A stretch of 56,131 bases of DNA from an uncultured Bacteroidales bacterium (GCA_937896895.1 CALBNV010000091.1:1-56131); one strand, 5' to 3'. Numbered from the stretch's first letter, positions 18,313 through 27,137 are shown. Notes: a model not told the origin generated them from the sequence alone. Made by a program: numbers and translations.

Positions 18313-20076
18313 ATGGAAGTTAGAAGAGTTTTTGATTTATTGCCATATTACAAAGAACATTTCCCCGAACAGAAAGTCGCCCTCGCAGGGAAAGTCAATG
18401 GAAAATGGATAAAATACAGCATTGATGAATATATAGAACTGTCTGATACACTGAGTGGTGCGTTCATCGAACTCGGCGTGAAACCGCAGGATAAGATTGC
18501 GGTGATTTGCGGCAACCGTCCTGAATGGAACATGCTCGACATGGCAATCACCCAGATAGGTGCCGTGATGGTGCCGATATATCCTACAATAAGTGAGGAG
18601 GACTACAAAATCATACTAAATAACTGCGAGGCGGAGATATGCATCCTCGAAGGCATCGCGGTGATGAACAAAGTCGAGGCGATAATGCCGGAGACCCCGT
18701 CGCTGAAGAAAATCTACACTTTCGTTGACAGAGGCAAATATCCGTTTTTCGCAAATCTGGTTGAGTTGGGCAAGGAACATCCTCATGCCGAAGAGCTTGC
18801 GCAGAGGAAAGCCGCTGTCGATGAGATGTCGTGCGCCACGATAATCTACACTTCGGGGACGACGGGCGTGCCGAAAGGCGTGATGCTTTCCCACCACAAC
18901 CTGATGAACCAGTTCAAGAACTTCTGCGACACGCCGTCACCATGGTCGAAGAAAGCGTTCAGCTTCCTTCCTGTCTGCCACGCCTACGAACGCGCGTTGA
19001 TTTACATGTATCATTACCTCGGAATGTCGATTTACTACGCTGAAAGCATTGCGACGATAGCTGACAATATGCTTGAAATACATCCGACGATGATGTGCGC
19101 GGTGCCGCGCGTGCTTGAGAAATTCTATGAGAAAATCTACAGCTCTGGCAAAAACATGAAAGGATTCTCGAAAACCGTCTTCTATTGGGCCATGAAACTT
19201 ACCGAGAAATACAGCATCGAAAATCGCTCGAAGTTTTATGATTTTAAGTTGAGGATTGCAGACAGGTTGGTTTACAGTAAGATACGCGCCAAGATGGGTG
19301 CCGAGAATTTCGATATCATCGTTTCAGGAGCCGCTTCGATAACGAAAAAAGTGTCAGGGTTCTTCTCCGCGATAAAGATGCCGGTGTTCGAGGGCTACGG
19401 GCTTACAGAGACATCGCCGGTCATTGCTGTCAGCACGAGAGGTAAGTACGGAAGGGAAGTCGGCACCGTCGGAAGACCGCTGCCGGGCGTTGAGGTGAAA
19501 GTCGATGACAGCGGCGAGATATTATGCCGCGGCCACAACGTGATGATGGGCTATTACAAACAGCCTGAACTCACAGCCGAAGTCATCGACAAAGACGGCT
19601 GGTTCCATACCGGCGACCTCGGTCATATCAACGAACACGGGCTTCTCGTCATCACGGGCAGGAAGAAGAATCTCTTCAAGACGTCATTGGGCAAATATAT
19701 CAATCCCGATGTCATCGAAAACAAATTTATCAACTCCGGCTTTGTTGAACAGATAGTTGTCCTCGGCGAAAGCCAGAAATTCGCCGCCGCACTGATCCGC
19801 CCTGATTTCGCCTTCCTCAAATCATGGTGCAAGAAACACATGATCAAATACACAACAGATACGGAGATGATTCATAATGAACAGGTTGTGAAACGTTATG
19901 CCAAAGAGGTGAAACTGCTTAACGAACACCTCGGTGAAGTCGAGAAAATCAAGAGATACGAACTCATCGCTGATGAATGGACAATAGCCAACGGCATCAT
20001 GACACCGACACTCAAAGTGAAACGCAAGGTCGTCATGGAAAGGTATGGCGAGGTGATTGACAAGATGTTCAAGTAA
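18313..20076 (+). CDS. AMP-forming long-chain acyl-CoA synthetase, copy 2
   Basis: A 587-aa paralogue of the same length as its neighbour, aligned without gaps over nearly the whole chain, so the two come from a tandem duplication. Motifs: YTSGTTGVPKGVMLSHHN, GYGLTETSPVIAVS, GWFHTGDLG, GRKKNLFKTSLGKYINP. The main differences are scattered substitutions, with the catalytic motifs kept in both. Separate acyl-chain preferences or a dosage role are both possible. No promoter is visible in the 24-bp gap. Confidence 0.95.
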   Translation: MEVRRVFDLLPYYKEHFPEQKVALAGKVNGKWIKYSIDEYIELSDTLSGAFIELGVKPQDKIAVICGNRPEWNMLDMAITQIGAVMVPIYPTISEEDYKIILNNCEAEICILEGIAVMNKVEAIMPETPSLKKIYTFVDRGKYPFFANLVELGKEHPHAEELAQRKAAVDEMSCATIIYTSGTTGVPKGVMLSHHNLMNQFKNFCDTPSPWSKKAFSFLPVCHAYERALIYMYHYLGMSIYYAESIATIADNMLEIHPTMMCAVPRVLEKFYEKIYSSGKNMKGFSKTVFYWAMKLTEKYSIENRSKFYDFKLRIADRLVYSKIRAKMGAENFDIIVSGAASITKKVSGFFSAIKMPVFEGYGLTETSPVIAVSTRGKYGREVGTVGRPLPGVEVKVDDSGEILCRGHNVMMGYYKQPELTAEVIDKDGWFHTGDLGHINEHGLLVITGRKKNLFKTSLGKYINPDVIENKFINSGFVEQIVVLGESQKFAAALIRPDFAFLKSWCKKHMIKYTTDTEMIHNEQVVKRYAKEVKLLNEHLGEVEKIKRYELIADEWTIANGIMTPTLKVKRKVVMERYGEVIDKMFK

Positions 20077-20106
20077 CAGGAGCCACGTCTGGCACGTGAA
20101 CATTCC

Positions 20107-20133
20107 CACGCAGGCGTGCTGGCATTTTTTTTG
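20107..20133 (+). terminator. Weak terminator after the synthetase pair
   Basis: Short GC-rich hairpin (CCACGC with GCGTG, minimal loop) followed by a run of T at 20125-20132. The loop is very small, so this is tentative. Confidence 0.4.
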
Positions 20134-20149
20134 ATTGAAAATAACAACT

Positions 20150-20845
20150 ATGGTCAAGGTGATGATATTTGATGACGACAGGACTTTTTCAATATTGTTG
20201 AAAAAGGACCTTGAAGTTTGTGGATTCTATGTCATCGCCCGCTTCTGCGGCACCGACGGCGTGGATCTCATCGTGAAAAACGCCCCCGACCTGATATTGA
20301 TAAGTTACGACCTGCCCGTCACCCCGGGCCATGTCATCGTCAGCGAAATCAGAAAACTGAACATCAACACTCCGGTGATTTTCTTCTCGTCGCAAGGTGA
20401 TGTCAACGAAGCTGTCAAATGCTTCGAGGCCGGCGGCAACGACTATATCCGAAAACCTGTCGAACTTCGTGAGCTTCTCGCCAGAATGAAAAACCAACTG
20501 GCATATCTTAAGCTGAATGACATTCAAATCGATGAATGTCAATGTGTCAGAATCAACGACACCTACTTTGACTTCATCTCCAACACGGTTTGCGAAGAGA
20601 ACAAAGTCTGCCACATCACAAAGACACAATCTTCAATTCTGAAGGCGCTGCTTGCCAAGAAGGGACAGATTGTCCCTTTTGAGAATATCTTGAAGGAATG
20701 TCTCGGCGAAGAGGATTTTTCGGTTGCGGCGAAGAACAGTCTTAAAGTACAGCTTAGCAAACTGCGTAAAAACCTCAATGAGAGCGGGGTGAAAAACGTC
20801 CGTGTCGAGACATACCGAAAAAAAGGAATGTGCCTTTATGTATGA
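20150..20845 (+). CDS. OmpR-family response regulator lacking the phospho-acceptor Asp
   Basis: A 231-aa protein: receiver domain (about 1-118) and winged-helix DNA-binding domain (about 135-231). The acidic pocket (FDDD, residues 7-10), the switch Ser (IFFSSQGD) and the Lys of RKPVEL are present. The phospho-acceptor position, normally the Asp in LLLDxxLP, reads LILISYDLP, so Ser52 replaces it; Asp54 lies two residues on. The protein is probably phosphorylation-independent or signals atypically. The C-terminal part (TQSSILKALLAKKGQIV, LSKLRKNL, ETYRKKGMCL) is a normal Trans_reg_C fold. No histidine kinase is encoded nearby. Start ATG 20150 is chosen over an in-frame TTG at 20135. Confidence 0.9.
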   Translation: MVKVMIFDDDRTFSILLKKDLEVCGFYVIARFCGTDGVDLIVKNAPDLILISYDLPVTPGHVIVSEIRKLNINTPVIFFSSQGDVNEAVKCFEAGGNDYIRKPVELRELLARMKNQLAYLKLNDIQIDECQCVRINDTYFDFISNTVCEENKVCHITKTQSSILKALLAKKGQIVPFENILKECLGEEDFSVAAKNSLKVQLSKLRKNLNESGVKNVRVETYRKKGMCLYV

Positions 20846-20878
20846 CAGTTTGCCATAATTTGCAACTTAAATATTCTT

Positions 20879-21193
20879 ATGAAGAAAGTGAAAATTACGG
20901 TTATCCGCAAGGCCTGCTACAACGACCTGATGGAAAAATACGAGAATCCGATAGAACACGCCTGCGACATGACTGAAGGCAAAGTGTTCATAGCCAACGG
21001 CTGGCAGCGCCCCGATGGATTGTGCGAGAGCGCATGGGAGGTCATGTCGCCTTTCGTGATGACACTGGCGCACGGCGGCAAGAACTTTTACGACGGCTGG
21101 ATGAAAAACGAGAAGTCGGCGATGATCTCATGCAACGACGGCTTCCGGCCCGTCAGCTTCCTGATCGAGGCATTGGACGAAGAAAGCAATTAA
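20879..21193 (+). CDS. TIGR04076 family protein
   Basis: A 104-aa soluble protein of the TIGR04076 family (KKVKITVIRKACYNDL, HACDMTEGKVF, PDGLCESAWEVMSPFVM, then SCNDGFRPVSFLIE). The three or four spaced Cys residues (C14, C29, C50, C80 approximately) are typical. Function is unknown; members occur in anaerobes. It lies between the response regulator (33 bp upstream) and the ABC-F gene (48 bp downstream). Confidence 0.85.
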   Translation: MKKVKITVIRKACYNDLMEKYENPIEHACDMTEGKVFIANGWQRPDGLCESAWEVMSPFVMTLAHGGKNFYDGWMKNEKSAMISCNDGFRPVSFLIEALDEESN

Positions 21194-21236
21194 AAACTTG
21201 TGTAACTTGTGTTTCTAAACTTGTGCAACTTGTGTT
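21194..21236 (+). repeat. 20-bp direct repeat in the TIGR04076/ABC-F spacer
   Basis: Copies at 21194-21213 and 21217-21236 differ at one base (AAACTTGTG-T/C-AACTTGTGTT) and are each built from two ACTTGTG units. The array fills almost the whole spacer. Confidence 0.75.
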
Positions 21237-21241
21237 AAAAA

Positions 21242-23098
21242 ATGAATTACCTTTCAGTTGAAAATTTATCCAAGGCATTCAGCGACAAGCTGCTGTTCGA
21301 GAACCTCTCTTTCGGGATAGAGAAAGGCGACAAGACCGCCTTGATCGCCGCCAACGGAACCGGCAAGAGCACGATGATGCGTATCCTCGTCGGAAAGGAA
21401 GAAGCCGACGGCGGGAAAATCGCCTTCAACGAGGGCGTGCGTGTCGGCTACCTCGAACAGCTCCCGCACTTCGACCCGAACCTCACCATCGATGACGTCA
21501 TCTCCACAGGCCACACCGACATCATGCGCGTAATCAGGAACTACGAGGAGGCACTCGTGAATCAGACGAACCTTGAGAAAGCGATGGCGGCGATGGATGC
21601 AAACCAGGCGTGGGACTACGAGCTTCGCCTGAAACAGCTCCTCTCCACCTTTGAAATCAACGACTTGAGCCAGAAAGTCGGGACGCTGTCAGGCGGACAG
21701 GTGAAACGACTCGCCTTGGCCATGGTGCTCCTCGATGACCCCGACATGCTTTTTCTCGACGAGCCGACAAACCATCTCGACATGCAGATGGTGGAGTGGC
21801 TCGAAAACTACCTCACACAGTCGAACGTGACGCTGTTCATGGTGACGCACGACCGCTATTTCCTTGACAGAGTGTGCAATAAGATTCTGGAGATGTATCA
21901 CGGCGTCGTCTATACGCACAACGGGAACTTCGACTATTACGTCAGGAAGAGCCGCGAGCGCGAGGAGAACAAACGCGTCGCCGCAGAGAAAGCAGGTCAG
22001 ATGGTGAAGCACGAACTCGAATGGATCCGCGCCACCCCGCAGGCCCGTACAGGCAAGTCACGCGCCCGCATCGACGCATTCTACGACCTCAAGGAGAAAG
22101 CCAAGATGATCCGCGACCACACCGAGATTCAGTTCGGCGTCGATATGCAACGCCTCGGCGGAAAAATCCTTGAGATGCACGACGTCACGAAAAAATACGA
22201 CAACACATTTATCCTCAAAGACTTCGACTATATCTTCAAACGCGGCGAACGCATCGGCATCGTCGGGAAAAACGGCATCGGGAAATCCACGTTCCTGAAT
22301 ATGATCACCGGCAGCGAGCCCTGCGACTCGGGGACGATAACAACCGGACAGACCGTCGTTTACGGCTATTATACCCAAGGCGGCATCAGGTTCGATGAAA
22401 ACATGACCGTGCTCGACACGATCCGCAACATCGCCGAGGTTGTTCATTACGGAAAGGACTGCGTCTATACCGCCGACAAGCTCCTGGCGCATTTCATGTT
22501 CCCTTACACCATGCACCGCCAGCCCGTCTCGCTGCTGAGCGGCGGCGAGAAACGACGACTCTATCTGCTCACGATTCTGATGAGCAACCCGAACTTCCTC
22601 ATCCTCGACGAGCCGACTAACGACCTGGACATCTTGACGTTGCAGAAACTCGAAGATTTTCTCAAAGACTATAAAGGCTGCCTGATCGTCGTCTCACACG
22701 ACCGCTATTTCCTCGACCAGACCGTCGATCAGCTCTTCGTCTTTGAAGGCGACGGAAAGGTGAAAGGCTTCATGGGTAATTATTCGCAGTATCACGAGTG
22801 GCTCGTCGAGAAATCTAAAGAAGAACATAAGATTCAGGCGGCGGCGAAATCCGACACCCGCGAAAACCGCCCTTCCGCGACCGAACGCAACAGAAAACGC
22901 TCGTTCAAGGAACAGAAAGAATACGAGCAGCTCGCCATCGACATCGAAAACCTCGAAAACGAAAAGAAGGAACTGACATCAAGACTCGAAAATCAGACTG
23001 ACTATCAGCAGATTGACAAAATCGGGAAACGCCTGAACGAAATAAACGATTTGCTTGACGAGAAGGAGTTAAGATGGCTGGAATTGGATGAAATATAA
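21242..23098 (+). CDS. ABC-F family ATPase (Uup-like)
   Basis: A 618-aa soluble protein with two ABC ATPase domains and no membrane segment. Domain 1: Walker A ANGTGKST (about 37-44), signature LSGGQVKR (about 149-156), Walker B MLFLDEPTNHLD. Domain 2: GKNGIGKST (about 341-349), LSGGEKRR (about 431-438), LILDEPTNDLD. A charged linker (KSREREENKRVAAEK) joins them, and the end (about 545-618) is a coiled coil with ENLENEKKELTSRLE, as in Uup. ABC-F proteins act on ribosomes or, for Uup, on branched DNA; the C-terminal coiled coil favours the Uup branch. The closing helix overlaps nothing; RhuM starts 30 bp later. Confidence 0.93.
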   Translation: MNYLSVENLSKAFSDKLLFENLSFGIEKGDKTALIAANGTGKSTMMRILVGKEEADGGKIAFNEGVRVGYLEQLPHFDPNLTIDDVISTGHTDIMRVIRNYEEALVNQTNLEKAMAAMDANQAWDYELRLKQLLSTFEINDLSQKVGTLSGGQVKRLALAMVLLDDPDMLFLDEPTNHLDMQMVEWLENYLTQSNVTLFMVTHDRYFLDRVCNKILEMYHGVVYTHNGNFDYYVRKSREREENKRVAAEKAGQMVKHELEWIRATPQARTGKSRARIDAFYDLKEKAKMIRDHTEIQFGVDMQRLGGKILEMHDVTKKYDNTFILKDFDYIFKRGERIGIVGKNGIGKSTFLNMITGSEPCDSGTITTGQTVVYGYYTQGGIRFDENMTVLDTIRNIAEVVHYGKDCVYTADKLLAHFMFPYTMHRQPVSLLSGGEKRRLYLLTILMSNPNFLILDEPTNDLDILTLQKLEDFLKDYKGCLIVVSHDRYFLDQTVDQLFVFEGDGKVKGFMGNYSQYHEWLVEKSKEEHKIQAAAKSDTRENRPSATERNRKRSFKEQKEYEQLAIDIENLENEKKELTSRLENQTDYQQIDKIGKRLNEINDLLDEKELRWLELDEI

Positions 23099-23128
23099 GA
23101 ATCATAGTAATAATCAAAATTTTGAGAC

Positions 23129-24139
23129 ATGGAAAATCAAAACAAAGGTGAAATTGTAATCTATCAGACTAATGATGGACTTACGAAAATTGACGTAAAA
23201 TTTGAAAATGAAACGGTATGGCTGACGCAAGAACAGATGGCTGAATTATTTCAGCGTGATAAATCTGTAATAACGCGTCATATACAAAATATTTACAAAG
23301 AGGGTGAACTGTTGCAGGAAAGTACAAGTGCAAAATTTGCATTCGTACCTGACACACGAGAACGAAGCTATGAGATTACATACTATAATCTTGACGTAAT
23401 TATCTCGGTTGGTTATCGTGTGAAATCTCTTCGTGGAACGCAATTTCGTCAATGGGCGACTCAGCGTATTCATGAATATCTGATTAAAGGCTTCACACTT
23501 GACGACCAGCGACTTAAGGGTAATGGCGGCGGAAATTATTGGTATGAGTTGTTGAATCGTATCCGCGATATTCGTTCATCAGAGAAAGTGCTTTACCGTC
23601 AGGTTCTTGACCTCTATGCTACGAGTGTTGATTATAACCCAAAGGCTGACGAGTCGATAGAATTTTTCAAAATAGTGCAAAACAAATTGCATTTTGCGGC
23701 GCACGGACATACGGCAGCCGAATTGATTTATGAACGTGCCAATGCAGAAAAGCCTTTTATGGGTCTTTTGTCTTTTTCTGGCGGCTATCCGACAAAGAAA
23801 GATATATCGGTGGCGAAAAATTATCTTTCAGAAACTGAACTAAAAATACTGAACAACCTTGTTTCGGGATATTTTGATTTTGCCGAAATCAGTGCCATAG
23901 AACACAAACCGATGTATATGCACGATTACATTCAGCAACTTGATACTATACTCTCTTCTAATGGAAGACAACTGCTTACTGGATCCGGCACTGTAAGTCA
24001 CATTGCAGCGATGGAAAAGGCCAATGAAGAGTATAAGAAGTTCGTTGCGAACACCGTTAGTCCTGTGGAGGAAGCATATCTGCAGACCATTAATGATGTC
24101 GCGAAATTGGCAAAGAAAAATAGTAAAGGAAATAAATAA
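23129..24139 (+). CDS. RhuM family protein
   Basis: A 336-aa member of the RhuM family. The N-terminal part has the diagnostic VWLTQEQMAELFQRDKSVI, HIQNIYKEGEL, FAFV, YYNLDVIISVGYRVKS and RGTQFRQWAT (about residues 29-117). RhuM proteins were named in a Salmonella pathogenicity island, but the family is widespread on mobile elements. The early segment resembles a helix-turn-helix (LTQEQMAELFQRDKSVITRHI), so DNA binding is plausible. The C-terminal half (about 180-336) looks helical and does not match any motif I know. Codon use is more AT-rich than the ABC-F gene before it, which suggests transfer. Confidence 0.9.
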   Translation: MENQNKGEIVIYQTNDGLTKIDVKFENETVWLTQEQMAELFQRDKSVITRHIQNIYKEGELLQESTSAKFAFVPDTRERSYEITYYNLDVIISVGYRVKSLRGTQFRQWATQRIHEYLIKGFTLDDQRLKGNGGGNYWYELLNRIRDIRSSEKVLYRQVLDLYATSVDYNPKADESIEFFKIVQNKLHFAAHGHTAAELIYERANAEKPFMGLLSFSGGYPTKKDISVAKNYLSETELKILNNLVSGYFDFAEISAIEHKPMYMHDYIQQLDTILSSNGRQLLTGSGTVSHIAAMEKANEEYKKFVANTVSPVEEAYLQTINDVAKLAKKNSKGNK

Positions 24140-24141
24140 CT

Positions 24142-24552
24142 ATGGAAGAACTACAGAGATTTTTACAGACAATCAACGAAAACGGAATGTTGTGGCTCCT
24201 TGAAGCCAAACCGGGTCTTTTTGCAATGCTCGAAGACGGAAACGAAAACTCTTACGTGGCGGTCTATGCCACCGAAGATGACGCGAAAGCCAGTGTCTGC
24301 GACGACTGGGAAGACTACACTGTCGCTAACATGAGCCTCGCCGAGTTCATCGGCTGGACACGTGAACTCGATGAGGACAAGATTGGCATCGCGGTGCCGG
24401 CGGGTCCCGAAGGGCAGATTCTGCCGATCCCCTCGAAGATAATGCGTCAGATGCTCGGCGGCCAGGACAAGTCCGACAAGGAGCTGGTGGGCGAAGAGTT
24501 CTACGACGAGGACTGGGCCGAGCCGATGCCGGAAGACTGGGATGAGGATTAG
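24142..24552 (+). CDS. DUF2750 domain protein with acidic tail
   Basis: A 136-aa small protein. The first 85 residues fit DUF2750 (FLQTINENGMLWLLE, GLFAMLEDG, VAVYATEDDAKASVCDDW, LAEFIGW). The end is very acidic (GEEFYDEDWAEPMPEDWDED). It starts 2 bp after RhuM stops, but its GC content is higher and it resembles the chromosomal genes upstream, so RhuM may have been inserted before it. Function unknown. Confidence 0.8.
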   Translation: MEELQRFLQTINENGMLWLLEAKPGLFAMLEDGNENSYVAVYATEDDAKASVCDDWEDYTVANMSLAEFIGWTRELDEDKIGIAVPAGPEGQILPIPSKIMRQMLGGQDKSDKELVGEEFYDEDWAEPMPEDWDED

Positions 24553-24582
24553 AGATTAGAGCTTAGAGATTAGAGTTTAGAG
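24549..24582 (+). repeat. Five TTAGAGN heptamers at the end of the DUF2750 gene
   Basis: TTAGAGA, TTAGAGC, TTAGAGA, TTAGAGT, TTAGAGA follow each other from 24549, starting within the last codons and running past the stop. The same 7-base rhythm is seen after the DPP IV gene (55353-55387). Confidence 0.75.
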
Positions 24583-24642
24583 AGGCTGGCGCACTTGGTG
24601 AGAAATCCGTTGTGGTGCGCCAACTCTTCTTGGGTTGTCATG

Positions 24643-24720
24643 TCATTTTCCCGACTTCCTGCGGTTGCACTCGCGGCAGAGCATCTGGCAGTTCTCGGCG
24701 ACGGTGCGGTCGCTGTCGTC
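24643..24720 (-). pseudogene. C-terminal remnant of an HNH endonuclease
   Basis: Twenty-five codons ending in TGA at 24643 read AENCQMLCRECNRRKSGK, the typical end of an HNH nuclease with its second zinc-binding C-x-x-C pair. The codon just upstream in frame is a stop (TAA), and no H-N part is found nearby. It is therefore a gene fragment, not a functional gene. Confidence 0.65.
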
Positions 24721-24902
24721 TTATATTAGTTTGAAAATTGTCTTCCAGTCAGAATCATTTCTGACCTATAGGTCGGATTTTTAAGGAAGAAAATGTACCA
24801 AACCAGTATTGCTGACGTTGAAATGGCAAAATATATTATCCCCCCCCCCAATCGGAATGAGAAACAAGTGATTTTTATTTTTCAACAGCCGTGATAAATA
24901 AA
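24721..24902. other. Gene-free stretch with a perfect 12-bp palindrome and a poly-C run
   Basis: GACCTATAGGTC at 24763-24774 is a perfect palindrome followed by a short T run. A run of about ten C residues lies at 24840-24849, unusual in this AT-rich spacer. It is not inside any reading frame I trust, so phase variation of a gene is not supported. Nothing else is seen. Confidence 0.5.
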
Positions 24903-24933
24903 AACGGAGGCATCACATCTTGATGTCTCCGTT
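24895..24933 (-). terminator. Terminator of the sigma/anti-sigma/propeller operon
   Basis: Stem 24903-24915 with 24921-24933 (13 bp, one wobble pair), followed on the minus strand by a T-rich tract. It lies 12 bp after the propeller gene stop. Confidence 0.85.
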
Positions 24934-24944
24934 CTCATTACGTC

Positions 24945-26186
24945 TTATTCCGCCTCGATTTTGAACCTCACCAATCTCAACGGATTCCTTCCGCAGTTTT
25001 TAAGTTCTTGAATGCCATAGAAATAGCCGTTGTGAAATACGAGCCGTTTCCTGGTTATCGCAAGGTCGTAGTCGTTGCATTTCAAGGTGTTCTCGGAAAT
25101 CGTCTTCCCGTTTTTCACCTGATAGACGTGGAACGAATTCTTGCCCGCTTCCTTGGCTTCGTCGAAGAAAAAGATGTTGTCGCCGCCGCTTATCGCAATC
25201 GTGAACCATCCAATGCCGAATGGCTCTTTTATTTCGTTCAGCCCCTTTTCATATCTGGAAATCAAATCGTTAAGACTGCGGATGTTTCTTTCACGGTATT
25301 TTTTGTCGGTCATTTCATCGGTTTCCGAGAGGCATTCTTTCAAATATGAAATCTTTTCTCTTTGATAATTCAGTTGCTCATCTACCGACAGATAGTTCTG
25401 ATCCCAGTCATATTGTTGCTCAGAAATCTTATTTCCATGGAAATCAAACATTTTGATTGCCGGCTCGGTAGGACATGAAATCAAAAGTCTGTCATCAACT
25501 TTTAAAATATTAACCGAAAAATCCATTTCTCTTCTTCTGGATTCAGATGCGTTGGTGTAATTGTTTTTGTCCCAAAACTCGCTGAATTCCCTGAATTTAT
25601 CATAGACAATCGTATATTTTTCCGTATTGATGTCAAGTATTGAGACAAAATATCTGTGTTTTTTCCCCCATGATGTCGAGCCGTAAATCGCAATGTGGCT
25701 GTCGTCTAAAACGAGCATGTCCAACGCACCGTGATCTATTCTTATAACTTTAACAATCAAGCCGTTGCTGTCAAAAAAATAGATGTCGCCCATCAAGTTT
25801 GCCTCCGTGAAAAACAATCCGTTTATATAACCGAACGCCTGCTTGATGTTCTGCGGTTTCCTGTCAGGGTCGGCGAAATGCAGTGAAATGTCTTTCTGGA
25901 ACTTGCCGTCGGAGTCGAAGAGCGAATACTGGTTTCTCGTTGCGTGGCTGACAATGGCCTTGCCGTCGTCGTAAATCACCAAGCGTTTTCTCAAGCCAAT
26001 GGCCGTGCCGTCGAATTCGTCGTAATAACTTTCAAAGATTTTTTCCCAGTCGTTGCCCACACCGTAAGTGTCGTCAGCGACGAGATTGATGATTCTGTTT
26101 TTTTGAAATATTTCAGTAACCAATTGTGCATCAACGATAAAACTTGATGCGAATAAAAATGTCAATAAGAAAATGTGCTTTTTCAT
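24945..26186 (-). CDS. Secreted 6-bladed beta-propeller protein
   Basis: A 413-aa exported protein with a signal peptide (1-20, ending VDAQ). The body alternates short beta strands in repeats such as GKAIVSHATRNQYSLFDSDG and LFFTEANLMGDIYFFDSNG, typical of the 6-bladed beta-propeller (DUF5128-like) proteins of Bacteroidales. Many are surface or periplasmic and of unknown ligand. It is the last gene of a three-gene operon with an ECF sigma factor and its anti-sigma factor, so it is probably a target or sensor of that sigma factor. A helical insert (KKYRERNIRSLNDLISRYEKG, about 300-320) interrupts the blades. Confidence 0.8.
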   Translation of the reverse strand: MKKHIFLLTFLFASSFIVDAQLVTEIFQKNRIINLVADDTYGVGNDWEKIFESYYDEFDGTAIGLRKRLVIYDDGKAIVSHATRNQYSLFDSDGKFQKDISLHFADPDRKPQNIKQAFGYINGLFFTEANLMGDIYFFDSNGLIVKVIRIDHGALDMLVLDDSHIAIYGSTSWGKKHRYFVSILDINTEKYTIVYDKFREFSEFWDKNNYTNASESRRREMDFSVNILKVDDRLLISCPTEPAIKMFDFHGNKISEQQYDWDQNYLSVDEQLNYQREKISYLKECLSETDEMTDKKYRERNIRSLNDLISRYEKGLNEIKEPFGIGWFTIAISGGDNIFFFDEAKEAGKNSFHVYQVKNGKTISENTLKCNDYDLAITRKRLVFHNGYFYGIQELKNCGRNPLRLVRFKIEAE

Positions 26187-26204
26187 TTTTAAAGATTTTA
26201 ATAA

Positions 26205-26633
26205 TTAATAATTCTGATAAGTGCCAAAAACCGCAAGATCTTGTTCCGGAAACGGTTTGTTGGCGTCGTAATCGTCAATAGTGTAATAGTCGAAAATGAA
26301 GTCATCGCAGTTAGTTTTCGGCTTTGAGAATTTAATGATCAGCAAAATCAAAATCATTGCGCAAGCTGTTGACAATGAAGAAATAATCGCTATTTTTAAA
26401 GTCTTTTTCTTTTGATTGTGCTGTCTTTTCAAGACAAATTCCGGAATCGGAATTTCATCTGAAGCCAACGAATCCAATGATGATTTTATCTTTTCTGAAA
26501 AACATTTCCGTTGCTCAATCTGGTGTCTGCAAAGTTCGCAGTTTTCAAGATGAGCGTCGGCTTCTTTCGCTTCAAATTCCGAAAGCTCGTTGTCTATATA
26601 CTTTTGTATCAATGAGTTATCAAGATGTTTCAT
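26205..26633 (-). CDS. Membrane anti-sigma factor with zinc-finger-like motif
   Basis: A 142-aa protein with a cytoplasmic N-terminal H-x3-C-x2-C motif (HLENCELC, about residues 28-35), one membrane helix (IISSLSTACAMILILLII, about 88-105) and a short outer C-terminal part. This is the layout of ZAS-type anti-sigma factors that hold an ECF sigma factor inactive. Its start overlaps the sigma gene stop by 4 bp (ATGA), as expected for a stoichiometric pair. The periplasmic end is short, so the input signal may come through the propeller protein encoded next. Confidence 0.85.
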   Translation of the reverse strand: MKHLDNSLIQKYIDNELSEFEAKEADAHLENCELCRHQIEQRKCFSEKIKSSLDSLASDEIPIPEFVLKRQHNQKKKTLKIAIISSLSTACAMILILLIIKFSKPKTNCDDFIFDYYTIDDYDANKPFPEQDLAVFGTYQNY

Positions 26634-27085
26634 TTTGTTAGCCTTTTAAGTTTTTCAATGATTCTTTCCAATGTCTTTCCGATGGAGGTAAATTTTATTC
26701 CGGTTATTTCGGCCATCTCCTTGTATGAATAGCCTTCGCTGTACAGCACGATCAGCGATTTCTCTTTTGTGTCAAGATTTCCGATCAGGTTCAGAATGTT
26801 TGTCGTATCAGATTGATTTTCAACACTGAAATCTTTTAAAACGTCATCAGCTCTCACGGTTTTTGAGTTTTTCCTTTTGAAATCAACGCCTTTGTTGATG
26901 GTGCTTCTGATGAGCCAGTTTTTCGTGTCGTTGATGACTTTCCTGTTGTTCATCGCGAAGTAGTAGGCGGTGAAAACGTCCTGCACCACGTCTTTTGCGC
27001 TTTCGGAATCCTGTAGCATTTTCGCCGCAATCCTGAAAAGTTTCGGGTAAAAGTTTCGATATGTCGTCTCAAATTCTGAGTTCAT
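26630..27085 (-). CDS. ECF-type RNA polymerase sigma factor
   Basis: A 151-aa sigma-70 family factor with region 2 (FRIAAKMLQDSESAKDVVQDVFTAYY, about 16-44) and region 4 (SEGYSYKEMAEITGIKFTSIGKTLERI, about 115-143). It directs RNA polymerase to a dedicated promoter set. Co-encoded with its anti-sigma factor and a secreted propeller protein, it probably responds to an envelope or extracellular cue. A Bacteroidota -7 box (TACTTTTG, 27130-27137) precedes it. Confidence 0.93.
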   Translation of the reverse strand: MNSEFETTYRNFYPKLFRIAAKMLQDSESAKDVVQDVFTAYYFAMNNRKVINDTKNWLIRSTINKGVDFKRKNSKTVRADDVLKDFSVENQSDTTNILNLIGNLDTKEKSLIVLYSEGYSYKEMAEITGIKFTSIGKTLERIIEKLKRLTK

Positions 27086-27129
27086 CGTTTGAATTTTGCA
27101 ATAAGACGTTTGGAACGTGCATTTTGTGA

Positions 27130-27137
27130 CAAAAGTA
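27130..27137 (-). promoter_or_regulatory. -7 box TACTTTTG of the sigma operon
   Basis: TACTTTTG on the minus strand, 45 nt before the sigma start codon, matches TAnnTTTG. No clear -33 partner. Confidence 0.45.

Noticed and set aside
24840..24849. Phase-variable gene at the poly-C run
   Set aside because: No credible reading frame crosses the run; it lies between a gene fragment and a terminator.
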